From Micromonospora sp. WMMD812 (GTDB taxonomy: Bacteria > Actinomycetota > Actinomycetes > Mycobacteriales > Micromonosporaceae): a DNA stretch of 64,000 nt. The notes beneath the pieces were generated by a model. That model was not told where the DNA came from. It saw only the letters and a program-made list of their open reading frames with translations, and ran no database searches. Positions 32,521-44,497 of this stretch are shown piece after piece. Numbering within the stretch: position 1 is the stretch's first letter; the number at the start of each line of letters is the position of its first letter. The stretch is from positions 2,061,001 through 2,125,000 of the forward strand of contig NZ_CP114904.1 in the NCBI RefSeq assembly GCF_027497215.1, given 5' to 3'. The translations under genes were made by a program, and so were the position numbers.

Positions 32521-33444
32521 CTACCGCTCGGTCTGGGCGGCGATCACTTCGCGGGCCAGCTGCCGGTAGTTGCGTGCCCCGGACGAGGCCGGGTCGAGCG
32601 TGGTGATCGGGGCGCCGGCGACGGTGGACTCGGGGAACTTGACCGTCTTGGTGATGACCGTCTGGTAGACCTTGTCGCCGAACGCCTCCACCACCCGCTG
32701 GAGCACCTGGCGGCAGTGGGTGGTGCGGCTGTCGTACATGGTGGCGAGGATGCCCTCGAGTTCCAGGTCGAAGTTGAGCCGCTCGCGGACCTTGTCGATG
32801 GTGTCCAGCAGCAGCGCCACCCCGCGGAGGCTGAAGAACTCGCACTCCAGCGGGATGAGCACGCCGTGCGCGACGGTCAGCGCGTTGATCGCCAGCAGGC
32901 CCAGCGAGGGCTGGCAGTCGATCAGGATGAAGTCGTACTCCTTGCGGATCGACCGCAGCACCCGGGCCAGGGCCATCTCCCGGGCCACCTCGTTGACCAG
33001 CTGGATCTCGGCGGCGGAGAGGTCGATGTTGGCCGGCAGCAGGTGCAGGCCCGCCACGTCCGTCTTGATCAGGACGTCCTCGGCGGTGATGTCGTCCTGC
33101 ATGAGCAGGTTGTAGACCGACAGGTCGAGGTTGTGCGGGTTGACCCCCAGCCCGACCGAGAGCGCGCCCTGCGGGTCGAAGTCGACCAGCAGCACCTTGC
33201 GGCCGTATTCGGCGAGCGCGGCGCCCAGGTTGATCGTGGTGGTGGTCTTGCCGACGCCACCCTTCTGGTTCGCCATCGCGATGATCCGGGCCGGCCCGTG
33301 CCGGTCGGTGGGCATCGGCTCGGGGATGGGCTTGCGCATCGTGTAGGCGGCCGGGTCGGCCGGGCCGAGGTCGTTGCCGAGCGCGGCCTGCTGCTCACGG
33401 AGCTCCGACGTCCAGGTCTCGGCACGGTCACCGTTGCCAGCCAT
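32521..33444 (-). CDS. ParA-family chromosome-partitioning-type ATPase
   Basis: A 307-residue deviant Walker A ATPase. The P-loop is ANQKGGVGKTTTTINLGAAL near residue 58, VLLVDFDPQGALSVGLG gives A', and DFILIDCQPSLGLLAINAL gives Walker B. There is no ParB or parS visible here. This copy sits beside scpAB, as in the Rv1708-scpA-scpB order of M. tuberculosis, and is therefore distinct from the oriC-proximal ParA. A disordered ~45-residue N-terminus precedes the ATPase domain. It is the first gene of the parA-scpA-scpB-rluB run. Confidence 0.93.
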   Translation of the reverse strand: MAGNGDRAETWTSELREQQAALGNDLGPADPAAYTMRKPIPEPMPTDRHGPARIIAMANQKGGVGKTTTTINLGAALAEYGRKVLLVDFDPQGALSVGLGVNPHNLDLSVYNLLMQDDITAEDVLIKTDVAGLHLLPANIDLSAAEIQLVNEVAREMALARVLRSIRKEYDFILIDCQPSLGLLAINALTVAHGVLIPLECEFFSLRGVALLLDTIDKVRERLNFDLELEGILATMYDSRTTHCRQVLQRVVEAFGDKVYQTVITKTVKFPESTVAGAPITTLDPASSGARNYRQLAREVIAAQTER

Positions 33445-33789
33445 GTCCTCGTTGCCCCCTCCCGACGACCACCCGGCGTCGGAGCCGTCCGACGTCCTTC
33501 GCGGCGCCGCTGCGTACCCCGGTTGCCAGGCCCCCAGGAGGTCCGCGCCGATGCCGACTGTACGCCACCGATCAGCAGGCGGTTCGCTAGCCGCTCGGCG
33601 TGTCGGCGACCACCCGCTGTGGGCCGGCTACGCCGAGGCCGACGGCGCCAAGGCCAGCGGCGCCGAGGCCGACGACGCCGAGTCCAGCGGCGCCGATTCC
33701 AGCGTCGCCACGGCCGACGGCGCCCTGGCGACGACGCCGCGGCCGACGGCGATCAGCCCGACGAGCCGGGGGCGGCGCCGGGGCGCGGG
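33445..33789. other. Gene-free interval with GC-rich short repeats
   Basis: This 345-bp stretch between xerD and the ParA gene has no convincing gene on either strand. Around 33636-33730 it contains imperfect tandem ~18-bp units of the type GCCGACGGCGCC / GCCAGCGGCGCC. These look like slipped-strand repeats. The ParA promoter should lie at 33445-33560, but I see no clear -35/-10 pair. Confidence 0.5.
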
Positions 33790-34749
33790 TCAGCCGCGGG
33801 CGCGGGGGTGCGCGGTGGCGTACACCTCGCGCAGCCGCTCGACCGTGACCAGCGTGTACACCTGCGTGGTGGTCACCGAGGCGTGCCCGAGCAGCTCCTG
33901 CACCACCCGGACGTCGGCGCCGCCGTCGAGCAGGTGCGTGGCGTACGAGTGGCGCAGTGTGTGCGGGGACACCGCATTGGGCCCCTCGATGGGCAGGCGG
34001 GCCCGCTCGGCGGCCCGGCGCAGGATGGTCCAGGCGCCCTGCCGGGACAGCGCGCCGCCACGGGCGTTGAGGAACACCGCCGGGGTGCCCCGGCCGGCGG
34101 CCGCCAGCCCGGGGCGGGCCCGGACCAGGTACGCGCGCAGCGCCTCGACGGCGTACCCGCCGATCGGCACGAGTCGGGAGCGGCCGCCCTTGCCGTGCAG
34201 CAGCACGGTCCCCTCGGCCGAGTCCACATCGTCCACCGCGGCGCCGACCGCCTCGGAGATGCGCGCCCCGGTGCCGTACAGGAACTCCAGCAGCGCCCGG
34301 TCCCGCAGCGCGAGCGGCGCGCCCTCGCCGGTCGCGGTGACCGGGCCGGCGGTCTCCAGCAGCCGCACCACCTCGTCGACCGGCAGCGCCCGGGGCAGGC
34401 GGCGTGGCGGCGTCGGCGGGCGCACGTCCCGGCTCGGGTCGGCGCCGGCCAGTCCCTCGCGCAGCGCGAAGCGGTGCAGGCCGCGCACCGCGCTGGCGGC
34501 CCGGGCCGCCGAGGAGACGGCCAGCGGCGGATGCCCCTCGTCGCCGGCGCGCAGCCGGGCCAGGTGCGACTCGACGACGCCGGCGCCGACCGACGCCAGG
34601 TCGGCGATGCCGGCGTCGACCAGGGTGGTGAGGTAGCGGTCCAGGTCCCGACGGTACGAGGCGAGCGTGTTCGACGACAGGCCACGTTCGACCGTCAGGT
34701 GGTCCAGGTAGCCGCGCACGGCACGGCGCAGGGCCGGCGCGGGCTCCAC
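33790..34749 (-). CDS. xerD: Tyrosine recombinase XerD
   Basis: A 319-residue recombinase that resolves chromosome dimers at dif with XerC. The SAM-like N-terminal domain is at ~10-95 ([20 protein letters not shown]). The catalytic domain has Arg in [12 protein letters not shown], Lys in [41 protein letters not shown] and the Tyr nucleophile in the last of these. GTG 34749 is chosen as the first in-frame standard start after the ald stop; a CTG ~24 bp upstream is possible. Adjacent to ald. Confidence 0.93.
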   Translation of the reverse strand: MEPAPALRRAVRGYLDHLTVERGLSSNTLASYRRDLDRYLTTLVDAGIADLASVGAGVVESHLARLRAGDEGHPPLAVSSAARAASAVRGLHRFALREGLAGADPSRDVRPPTPPRRLPRALPVDEVVRLLETAGPVTATGEGAPLALRDRALLEFLYGTGARISEAVGAAVDDVDSAEGTVLLHGKGGRSRLVPIGGYAVEALRAYLVRARPGLAAAGRGTPAVFLNARGGALSRQGAWTILRRAAERARLPIEGPNAVSPHTLRHSYATHLLDGGADVRVVQELLGHASVTTTQVYTLVTVERLREVYATAHPRARG

Positions 34750-34793
34750 GCCCGTGCCGGCCCCGTCGGATGGTCCGGTCAGCCCGCCGCCCC

Positions 34794-35909
34794 TCAGGCC
34801 AGTACGTCGGCCAGCGGGAGGACGGTCATGCCGTGCGCCTCGGCGACCGGGCCGTAGGTGACCTGGCCGGCGTGGGTGTTCAGGCCCAACGCCAGCGCCG
34901 GGTCGCGGCGCAGCGCCTCGCGCCAGCCCTGGTTCGCCAGCTCCAGCGCGTACGGCAGGGTGACGTTGGTCAGCGCGTGGGTGCTGGTGTTCGGCACCGC
35001 GCCCGGCATGTTCGCCACGCAGTAGAAGATCGACTCGTGCACCTTGTAGACCGGGTCGGCGTGCGTGGTGGGGCGCGAGTCCTCGAAGCAGCCGCCCTGG
35101 TCGATGGCGATGTCGACGAGCACGCTGCCCGGCTTCATCCGGGACACCAGCTCGTTGGAGATGAGCTTGGGCGCCTTCGCGCCGGGCACTAGCACCGCGC
35201 CGATGACCAGGTCCGCGTCGAGCACGGCCCGCTCGATCTCGTACGCGTTGGACGCGACGGTCTGCAGGTGGCCCCGGTAGATGGCGTCGGCCTGACGCAG
35301 CCGGGCGACGTTCTTGTCCAGCAGCAGCACCTCGGACTGCAGTCCGAGCGCGATGGCGGCGGCGTTCATGCCGGAGACGCCGGCGCCGATGACCACGGTC
35401 TTGGCCGCGTACACGCCGGAGACGCCGCCGGGCAGCACGCCCCGGCCACCCCCGGTGCGCATCATGTAGAACGCGCCCACCTGCGGGGCGAGCCGGCCGG
35501 CCACCTCGGACATCGGGGCGAGCAGCGGCAGGGAGCGGTCGGGCAGCTCGACGGTCTCGTACGCGATGCCGGTGACCTTGCGGTCGACCAGCGCGTCGGT
35601 GCACTCCTTCGAGGCGGCCAGGTGCAGATACGTGAAGAGCACCTGCCCCTCGCGCATCCGGTGGTACTCCTCGGCGATCGGCTCCTTGACCTTGAGCACC
35701 AGATCGGCGGCGTCCCAGACCTCGTCGGCGGTCGCCAGGATCTTCGCGCCGGCGGCGGCGAACTCGTCGTCGGTGATGCTCGAGCCGACGCCCGCACCGG
35801 CCTCGACGAAGACCTCGTGGCCGTGGCGGGTGAACTCGTTGACGCCCGCCGGCGTGATCGCCACGCGGTACTCGTGGTTCTTGACCTCGCGTGGGATTCC
35901 GACCTTCAC
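34794..35909 (-). CDS. ald: Alanine dehydrogenase
   Basis: A 371-residue NAD-dependent enzyme interconverting L-alanine with pyruvate and ammonium; the length is exactly that of the family. It opens [20 protein letters not shown], has Lys in the VLKVKEPI segment and His in FTYLHLA. The nucleotide-binding [20 protein letters not shown] is near residue 165, and [20 protein letters not shown] near 275. GTG 35909 is preceded by AAAGGTG. It is monocistronic or read with xerD 44 bp downstream. The roles would be alanine catabolism and NADH recycling under oxygen limitation. Confidence 0.96.
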   Translation of the reverse strand: MKVGIPREVKNHEYRVAITPAGVNEFTRHGHEVFVEAGAGVGSSITDDEFAAAGAKILATADEVWDAADLVLKVKEPIAEEYHRMREGQVLFTYLHLAASKECTDALVDRKVTGIAYETVELPDRSLPLLAPMSEVAGRLAPQVGAFYMMRTGGGRGVLPGGVSGVYAAKTVVIGAGVSGMNAAAIALGLQSEVLLLDKNVARLRQADAIYRGHLQTVASNAYEIERAVLDADLVIGAVLVPGAKAPKLISNELVSRMKPGSVLVDIAIDQGGCFEDSRPTTHADPVYKVHESIFYCVANMPGAVPNTSTHALTNVTLPYALELANQGWREALRRDPALALGLNTHAGQVTYGPVAEAHGMTVLPLADVLA

Positions 35910-36201
35910 GATGCAGACACCTTTCTCCGGGGCCGCTCACCCCCGAATGCGCGGTGCGCGACGGCCCCGTTGCCGCCGCGGTCCACCGGTCCCGCCGGCG
36001 GCAGTCTAGGCGCGTGGCCGGCCCGGGAGGGCCAGCACTGTGACATCCGGTGCCGGCACGCACTGACGGTGTGTCAGGTGTCGAGCCGGGCCGCCCGGTG
36101 GGGCGTCGCCTCAGCCGTCAGGACAGTGTTCGTCCATTATCGTCCCACTCTCCGGGTGCCGCTGCGGACAGGACGCGAGTCGATCTATATGGTGTCGCGT
36201 C

Positions 36202-36459
36202 ATGACCACTCCTCCTTACCAGCCCGGGTACCCCCAGGGCGTTTCTGACAAGAGCAAGGTCGTCGCGGGCATCCTGGGCATTCTGCTCGGATTCTTCGGT
36301 GCCGGCCGGTTCTACATGGGCCACACCAAGATCGGCGTGCTGCAGCTCGTCGTGAGCGTGTGCACTTTCGGCCTCGGCAGCCTCTGGGGCCTCATCGACG
36401 GCATCCTGATCCTGGTGAACGGCGGCGTCGACGGGCAGGGCCGCCCGCTGCGCGACTGA
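36202..36459 (+). CDS. TM2 domain-containing small membrane protein
   Basis: An 85-residue protein with two transmembrane helices joined by a short loop: VVAGILGILLGFFGAGRFYM, then IGVLQLVVSVCTFGLGSLWG. The Gly-rich GFFGAGRFYMGHTKIG motif defines TM2, and IDGILILVNG follows. Such proteins are widespread and of unknown function. It is the only plus-strand gene in the 33-45 kb stretch. A TATATG sequence 12 bp before the ATG may be its -10, giving a nearly leaderless transcript. A strong terminator follows the stop. Confidence 0.85.
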   Translation: MTTPPYQPGYPQGVSDKSKVVAGILGILLGFFGAGRFYMGHTKIGVLQLVVSVCTFGLGSLWGLIDGILILVNGGVDGQGRPLRD

Positions 36460-36470
36460 CGCGGACAACG

Positions 36471-36505
36471 AGAAGGGCCGTGCGGCAAAGCCGCACGGCC
36501 CTTCT
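36471..36505. terminator. Strong terminator hairpin after the TM2 gene
   Basis: A perfect 16-bp stem (AGAAGGGCCGTGCGGC / GCCGCACGGCCCTTCT) has a 3-nt AAA loop and is followed by a pyrimidine run. It lies 11 bp after the TM2 stop. It also lies 77 bp past the NUDIX stop on the other strand, so it can serve both. Confidence 0.9.
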
Positions 36506-36582
36506 CTCTCTCGTCGACCGGGTGCGCCGGTCGCGCCACAGCCGGTCAGGCCGGATCCACCGCCGCGACGGCGGCGCCGGGC

Positions 36583-38972
<2,390 letters not shown>

Positions 38973-39084
38973 TCAGCAAAATGATCACGCGATCCACGGG
39001 ATTCCAGAGTAACACCACCACGGAGGGCGTACGCAGCCCGCACCCAGGTCACGCCCGGCGTGCCGTGCGGTGGTGAACCCTCGG

Positions 39085-41604
39085 TCAGGGCGCGGTGACC
39101 TGACGCGACGGCCGCGCGGCCTGACGCGGCGCCGGGGGCCGATCCGCGTCCGCCGCGGAATGCTCGGGGTCCGGCGCAGCGGTCCGATCCGGGTCCGCGG
39201 TCACCGCGGAGTCCTCGGGATCCGGCGCGGCGGGGCTCGGGTCCGGGGCCACGGCGGCCGGGCCGTCCGGCCGGTCGGCGGCGCGCCCGGCGTTCGTGGC
39301 GTCCTCGGCCGGGTCGGCGGTCGGCCGCCGGGGCGCCGTGCCGCCGGGGGCGGCCGGGAGGGTGTCCCCGGCCACGACGCTCGCGCCGGACGGCCCTCCC
39401 CCGCCGGTCGGGCCGTCGCCCCCACCGCCGGTGCCGCCCTCGCCGGTGGCGCCCGGCCCGTCGTCGCCGGCCACCCCGGAGCCGTCGCCGCGCGGGCGGC
39501 CGGCGGCGGGCAGCGTCCGGTCGGCGGAGTGGTCGAGCACCCGGAGCGAGGCCAGCGCGGCCATCGGCACCACCACGGCGACGGCGGCACCCGCCACATC
39601 CAGCGCGGAACCGCCGAGCACGCCGCCGATGACCGCCGCCACGGCGGTGCCGCCGATCGCGGCCCGGATCGCCGGATAGATGCCGAACAGCCGCATGAGC
39701 CCGCCCCAGGGCTGCAACAGGGCGAACCACACCAGCAGCGCGCCGGCCAGGGCCAGCAGGGTCAGCGGACTGTTCACGAGGGTGTCGAAGTTGGCCGTGC
39801 TGGAGCGGTGCAGGGTGAGCCCGCCGGTGCCGTCGCCGAGCGCGGCCAGGAACCGGCCCAGGCTGCCCCGCTCAACGGGCGGGCGGCGCACGTCCACCAC
39901 CGCGAAACCGATCGTGACGGCGAGCGCCGCCATCGTCGCCCAGGCCAGCCGGCTGACCGTCAGCCAGCCACCGGCGCTGATCGCCGCGGCCACGCTCAGC
40001 CCGGCGGTGAGCGCGATCGCGCCGATCGGGTCGGCGCCCAGGTACGGACTGCCCACGATCACCACGGCGACACCGCCGACCGCGACCATGACCGCCGGCC
40101 GCCAGCCCCGCGGCAGCTGCTGCCCGAGCCAGCCCGCGCTCAGCAGGGCGCCGGCCAGGAACACCCCGAGCCCCACGGTGCCCAGGCCGGCGTACCGGCC
40201 GCCCTCCTGGGCGGCGTAGCCGACCACGCCGTTGAGCTGCAGCCGGGAACCGGTCAGCACGTCCAGGCCGACGGTCAGCGTGGTCAGCCCGGCGACCGCG
40301 CCGAGCGGCCCGAGGGTGTTGGCGTACCCGGGCGCGAGCCGGACCACGGCCGTGCCGGCCAGCACCAGCAGGGCCGTCACCCCGGCGAAGCTCCAGCCCG
40401 GCCGTTCGGCCCGCCACCAGGGCGCCACGTCGGCGAGCAGGGCGGCGGGCACCGCCAGAGCGGCGGCGACGAGCAGCAGCTCGACGGTCGCCGTCACCCG
40501 GCGGGAGACCGGCTGCGGCCCGTACGGGCCAGCGTGCCGGCGCGCCCGGCGCAGCAGGGGGAGGACCGCGACGGCGAGGACAATCTGGGCCCCGGCGAGC
40601 AGGGTGAAGAACCAGCCCGCCACGGTCCGCTGGGCGGCGGCCTCGCGGTCCGCGTCGGCCGGCCGGGCGATCGCGGCGGACAGCTCGGCGGAGCGCCCCG
40701 CCACCGAGACCGCCGGGCGGCCGAGGAAGAGCCGATCCGGCATCGGCCGGCCCAGCGCGGCGAGCGCGGTCGGCGCCAGGTCGACCAGCTGCAGGTAGCC
40801 GTCCCGGCCGGTGCTCGCCGACGTCAGCCAGCCCTGCTCCCAGCCCGGACCCTCGGCCACGGCCACGTGCAGCCGGGCCGTCTCGTCGGTGTCGGAGATC
40901 CCCGCCACGAGCACCAGCGAGCGCGGTGGCCGGGCGGCGAGCACCCGGGCCAGTTGGGCGTCGGCCTGTCGCGCGGCGGCCGCCCGGTCCGCCGTCGTGG
41001 CGCCGTCGACGGTGCCCAGGTCGACGATGCTGAGCACGCAGGACCCGAGCAGCCCGGCGGGGTCGGCGGGCAGCGCCGCGGCGTACCGGTCCACCCGGCC
41101 GAACGGCCGGGCGGCGGCAACGGCCGCGCCGGGGCCGACCGCCACCGAGCAGCGCACCGACTCGGACAGCGACCCGGGCATGGTGTCCCACGGCAGCTGT
41201 TCCTGGTTGTAGTGGACCACGCTCTCCTGGTCGGGCAGGTTGGCGCCGATGCCGTCGGGCTGCTCCACGCTCACCGGCGCCGCCGGGCAACCGTCGGCCT
41301 GCCGGCTGCCGTTCCACGCGGCGAAGCTGCCCGCGCCCAGCGTCAGCCAACCGTCGACCGGGCAGGTGGGCCGGTGCGCGGAGCGGACCGACAGCGAACC
41401 GATGGAGCCCCGCTCGGCCATCCGCCACAGCGTCGGAGTGGTCTGCGGGTCCACGTCCTCCCAGCGCAGCCCGGCGACGCCGGCGACCACCACGAAATCG
41501 GCGGTGCGGTGCGGCGTGCCGCGATCGGGGCGCGCCGCCAGCGCGGCGATGCCGAGCGCGACCACCACCAGGGTAAGCAGGGCGGGAACCAGTCGGCGCA
41601 GCAT
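39085..41604 (-). CDS. Alkaline-phosphatase-like multi-pass membrane protein
   Basis: An 839-residue membrane protein. After an N-terminal anchor (LVPALLTLVVVALGIAALAA) comes a ~290-residue extracytoplasmic domain. It has features of the alkaline phosphatase superfamily: DFVVVAGVAGLRWEDVDPQT, TPTLWRMAERGSIGSLSVRS and LQLVDLAPTALAALG. About ten to eleven transmembrane helices follow (~330-680), then a ~150-residue disordered Gly/Pro/Asp-rich cytoplasmic tail. The metal-ligand pattern seems incomplete, so activity is uncertain. It overlaps the GT4 gene by one base and closes the steA-steB-linked cluster. A role in modifying or exporting a surface glycan is inferred from context only. Confidence 0.75.
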   Translation of the reverse strand: MLRRLVPALLTLVVVALGIAALAARPDRGTPHRTADFVVVAGVAGLRWEDVDPQTTPTLWRMAERGSIGSLSVRSAHRPTCPVDGWLTLGAGSFAAWNGSRQADGCPAAPVSVEQPDGIGANLPDQESVVHYNQEQLPWDTMPGSLSESVRCSVAVGPGAAVAAARPFGRVDRYAAALPADPAGLLGSCVLSIVDLGTVDGATTADRAAAARQADAQLARVLAARPPRSLVLVAGISDTDETARLHVAVAEGPGWEQGWLTSASTGRDGYLQLVDLAPTALAALGRPMPDRLFLGRPAVSVAGRSAELSAAIARPADADREAAAQRTVAGWFFTLLAGAQIVLAVAVLPLLRRARRHAGPYGPQPVSRRVTATVELLLVAAALAVPAALLADVAPWWRAERPGWSFAGVTALLVLAGTAVVRLAPGYANTLGPLGAVAGLTTLTVGLDVLTGSRLQLNGVVGYAAQEGGRYAGLGTVGLGVFLAGALLSAGWLGQQLPRGWRPAVMVAVGGVAVVIVGSPYLGADPIGAIALTAGLSVAAAISAGGWLTVSRLAWATMAALAVTIGFAVVDVRRPPVERGSLGRFLAALGDGTGGLTLHRSSTANFDTLVNSPLTLLALAGALLVWFALLQPWGGLMRLFGIYPAIRAAIGGTAVAAVIGGVLGGSALDVAGAAVAVVVPMAALASLRVLDHSADRTLPAAGRPRGDGSGVAGDDGPGATGEGGTGGGGDGPTGGGGPSGASVVAGDTLPAAPGGTAPRRPTADPAEDATNAGRAADRPDGPAAVAPDPSPAAPDPEDSAVTADPDRTAAPDPEHSAADADRPPAPRQAARPSRQVTAP

Positions 41605-42770
41605 CACCGGTGTCCCGTCGACGGTGCTCCGGCATCCGGGCTGGTGGAGTCGCCGGATCGCGGGGCCAGTTCGGCGTAGAGGGCGGCCAGCGCGGCGACG
41701 GTGTCCGCCTCGGTGGGCCAGGTCGCCGCCCGCTCGGCGCCGCGCCGACCGAGCTCGGCCCGGCGCTCGGGGTCGTCGAGCAGCCCGCGTACGGCGGTGT
41801 CGACCGCGTCCACGTCGCCGGGCGGCACCAGCAGCGCCGCGTCCCCGACCAGCTCCGGCAGGCCACCGACCGCGGTCGCCACCAGCGGTACGCCGGCGCG
41901 CAGCGCCTCCTGGGCGAACAGTTGGCGGGCCTCCCAGTCGCTGGTGACGACGGCGAGGTCGGCGCCGGCGAGCAGGTCGGCCACGTCGGTGCGGTGGCCG
42001 AGCAGGGTCACCGGCGCCCGGGCGGCGGAGATCCGGGCGGCCAGCGGCAGGTACGCCGGACCGCTGCCGGCGATCACCACCACCGGCGCCGGGGTGCGGG
42101 TACGCCAGCGGGCGGCCGCGTCGATGAGCAGGTCGTAGCGCTTCTGCGGGTGCAGCCGGCCGACCGAGACGATCAACGGCCGCTGGTCGTGCACGCCGAA
42201 TTCGGCGCGCACGGCGGCTCGCCGGCGGTGCGGGGCGGGCAGCGTGGGTGCGGCGACCGGGGCGAGCCGGGCGTCGGTGGCGCCGAGCGCGGCGGCCCGC
42301 TCCACCAGGTCGGCGGAGGCGCCGAGCGCGACCCGGGCGCCCCGGGCGACGACCCGCTCGGCGACCCGGGACAGCGTGCCGCGGACGCCGCCGGCGAGCA
42401 CCGCGTTGTGCCAGGTGACCACGAGCGGCGCCGCCGGCCGGGCGAGCACGGCGACCAGCCCGGCCCGCAGGCCGTGGGCGTGGACCACGTCCACGCCGGT
42501 GGCGGCCAGTGCGCGGCGCAGCGAGGCGACCGCCCGGGCGTCGGCCGGCGTCGGGCTGGCGGGGATCTCGACCGGCTGGAACCGGGCGCCCACGCCGGTG
42601 AAGTCGAACTGGTCCTGGGTCGCGGCCGGGCCGCAGACCAGCACGGACGCGCCGGCGGCGGTGAGGCCGCGGGCCACCGACCGGACGTGCTGCCCCACGC
42701 CGCCGGTGCTGGAGGCGAGCACCAGCGCCACCGAGCCGGGCCACCGCGGCGCCGACGAGGCGTCCGTCAT
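41604..42770 (-). CDS. GT4-family glycosyltransferase
   Basis: A 388-residue GT-B glycosyltransferase. The N-terminal Gly-rich loop STGGVGQHVRSVARGL is followed by VVHAHGLRAGLVA. The donor-binding C-terminal domain shows IVSVGRLHPQKRYDLLIDAA, the VTLLGHRTDVADLLAGADL segment and EARQLFAQEALRAGVPLVAT with the E-x7-E motif of retaining GT4 enzymes. It probably adds a sugar to a lipid-linked intermediate on the cytoplasmic face. It overlaps the murJ-like gene by 4 bp and the phosphatase-like gene by one base, so the three are co-translated. Confidence 0.88.
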   Translation of the reverse strand: MTDASSAPRWPGSVALVLASSTGGVGQHVRSVARGLTAAGASVLVCGPAATQDQFDFTGVGARFQPVEIPASPTPADARAVASLRRALAATGVDVVHAHGLRAGLVAVLARPAAPLVVTWHNAVLAGGVRGTLSRVAERVVARGARVALGASADLVERAAALGATDARLAPVAAPTLPAPHRRRAAVRAEFGVHDQRPLIVSVGRLHPQKRYDLLIDAAARWRTRTPAPVVVIAGSGPAYLPLAARISAARAPVTLLGHRTDVADLLAGADLAVVTSDWEARQLFAQEALRAGVPLVATAVGGLPELVGDAALLVPPGDVDAVDTAVRGLLDDPERRAELGRRGAERAATWPTEADTVAALAALYAELAPRSGDSTSPDAGAPSTGHR

Positions 42771-44497
42771 GAGGAAACGGTCTCCTTCCCGTCGCCCCGC
42801 TCCCCGGGGCGCTGGTCCTCCTGCGTGCCGGCGGCGGCCGACGGGCGCCGCCGGCCGAGCCGGCGGGTCACGGCCGCGAGCAGCGGCCGCACGTCCCGCG
42901 CATCGGTCAGCCAGGCGACGGCGAGGAACAGGGCGCCGACCACGACACCGGACAGCATGCCCTGACCGAGTGCCCCCGCTGTCGTCGGGGTCCCGTCACC
43001 CAGGCCGGCGAGCCAGTGACCGGTGGCCGCCCCGCCGAGCCCCGCGACCACGGCGGCGAGCAGACCGGCCGCCCCGGCCCGGCCGACGCCGGCCAGGGCG
43101 TCCCGACCGGCGGCCCGAACCACGGCGGCGATCAGCAGGCCGCCGAGCAGCAGCATCCCCGCGGAGGTGGCCAGGGTCACCGCGAGCACCCGGTCGGTGA
43201 GGGGCAGCACCTGCCCGAACAGCACCGCCAGGGCGGGTACGGTCAGCCAGCCGACCCCGGTGGCGACGGTCGCCGACCGGGTCGCGCCCCGGGCGTAGAG
43301 GGCCCGGGTGAGCACGGCGAAGAGGCCGTAGCCGACCAGGCCGGGCGCGAAACCGGCGATCGCCGCCGCGGCGGTCGCGGCGACCTCCGGCTGGCCGAAG
43401 AAGAAGTGCCCGACCGGTCCGGCGGTGCCGACCAGCGCCGCCGCGCCCAGCAGGCTGAACAGCATCACCCCCCGCACGGCCGGCGCCAGGGTCTCCCGGT
43501 ACGTCCGCTCGTCGCCGGCCGCCCGCGCCGCCACCAGAGTCGGGTACGCGGCCACCGCGAGCGGCACGGCCAGCACCGCCCAGGGCAGGAAGTAGATCGC
43601 CTGCGCGGTGTTGTAGACGCCCGGGTTGGACCGGGCCCCGTAGGTCACCTGGTTGATCGCGACGGCCAGGGCGATCTGCTGTGCGGTGACGGCCACCACC
43701 CCGGCGACGGCGAGCCCGCCGACCCGCGCGCGGGCGTCGGCCGGGAACCGGTAGCCGGGCCGCAGGCGCAGCCGGAGCCGGCGCAGCGGGATCAGCAGGG
43801 AGAGGGAGAGCACCACCACGCCGAGCGTCGTGCCGCCGGCGAGCAGCAGCTCACCGCCGCCGGTCACCGAGCCGACCGTGGCCAGCCGTCCCTGCCAGGC
43901 GGTGAAGCCGAGGTAGACCGCGATCACGGTGATGCTGGACAGCAGCGGGGCGATCACCGGCCAGGCGAACCGCCGGTGCGCCTGGAGCACCCCGGTGAGC
44001 ACGATGCCGACCCCGTACAGCGGCAGCTGCGGGGCGAAGAGCAGCAGCATCCGGGCGCCGGCCTGCTGCTGCTCGGGGCTGAGCCCGGGGCCGAGCAGGC
44101 CGACCAGCGGGTGGGCGAGCAGGGCCACCGCGAGGGCCAGCGGCACGAGCAGGCTGAGCGTCCAGGTCAGCAGCGCGCCGGTGGTGGCCGCCACCGCCGG
44201 CCGGTCCCCCGCCGCCACCGCGCCGGCCAGCAGCGGTACGACCAGACTGGCCAGCGCCCCACCGGCGACGATCTCGAAGATGAAGTTCGGCAGGTTGTTC
44301 GCGACGAAGTAGGTGCCGCCGAGGTCGGTGGGCGCCAACGTCCAGGCGAACACGGCGGTGCGGCCGAAGCCGGCGAGCCGGCTGACCACGGTGAGGACGG
44401 CGATGAGCGCGGCCGCTCCGGCCACCCGGCCGGCGCCGGCGAGGGGAGCCGGTCTGGTCACGTCAGTCGGCGCGTCGGCCAAGCGAGTCGAGTTCAC
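42767..44497 (-). CDS. murJ: MurJ-type lipid II flippase homologue
   Basis: A 576-residue MOP-superfamily membrane protein with about 14 hydrophobic segments. It shows the MurJ opening VVSRLAGFGRTAVFAWTLAP, the NNLPNFIFEIVAGGALASLV block, GAGLNPGVYN-like RSNPGVYNTAQAIYFLPWAV, and RALYARGATRSATVATG. MurJ flips lipid II for peptidoglycan synthesis. From memory, actinobacteria usually carry their main MurJ near oriC with a long C-terminal extension, so this may be a second copy dedicated to another lipid-linked glycan. The GTG 44497 start overlaps the MraY-like gene by 35 bp; GTG 44461 is an alternative. Confidence 0.85.
   Translation of the reverse strand: MNSTRLADAPTDVTRPAPLAGAGRVAGAAALIAVLTVVSRLAGFGRTAVFAWTLAPTDLGGTYFVANNLPNFIFEIVAGGALASLVVPLLAGAVAAGDRPAVAATTGALLTWTLSLLVPLALAVALLAHPLVGLLGPGLSPEQQQAGARMLLLFAPQLPLYGVGIVLTGVLQAHRRFAWPVIAPLLSSITVIAVYLGFTAWQGRLATVGSVTGGGELLLAGGTTLGVVVLSLSLLIPLRRLRLRLRPGYRFPADARARVGGLAVAGVVAVTAQQIALAVAINQVTYGARSNPGVYNTAQAIYFLPWAVLAVPLAVAAYPTLVAARAAGDERTYRETLAPAVRGVMLFSLLGAAALVGTAGPVGHFFFGQPEVAATAAAAIAGFAPGLVGYGLFAVLTRALYARGATRSATVATGVGWLTVPALAVLFGQVLPLTDRVLAVTLATSAGMLLLGGLLIAAVVRAAGRDALAGVGRAGAAGLLAAVVAGLGGAATGHWLAGLGDGTPTTAGALGQGMLSGVVVGALFLAVAWLTDARDVRPLLAAVTRRLGRRRPSAAAGTQEDQRPGERGDGKETVSS

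Noticed and set aside
32470..34857. 795-codon plus-strand open frame across parA and xerD
   Set aside because: It spans two recognised genes and an intergenic gap; no domain is visible.
39070..41679. 869-codon plus-strand open frame opposite the phosphatase-like membrane gene
   Set aside because: Product is low-complexity Gly/Arg/Pro with no domain; it is the mirror of a real gene in GC-rich DNA.
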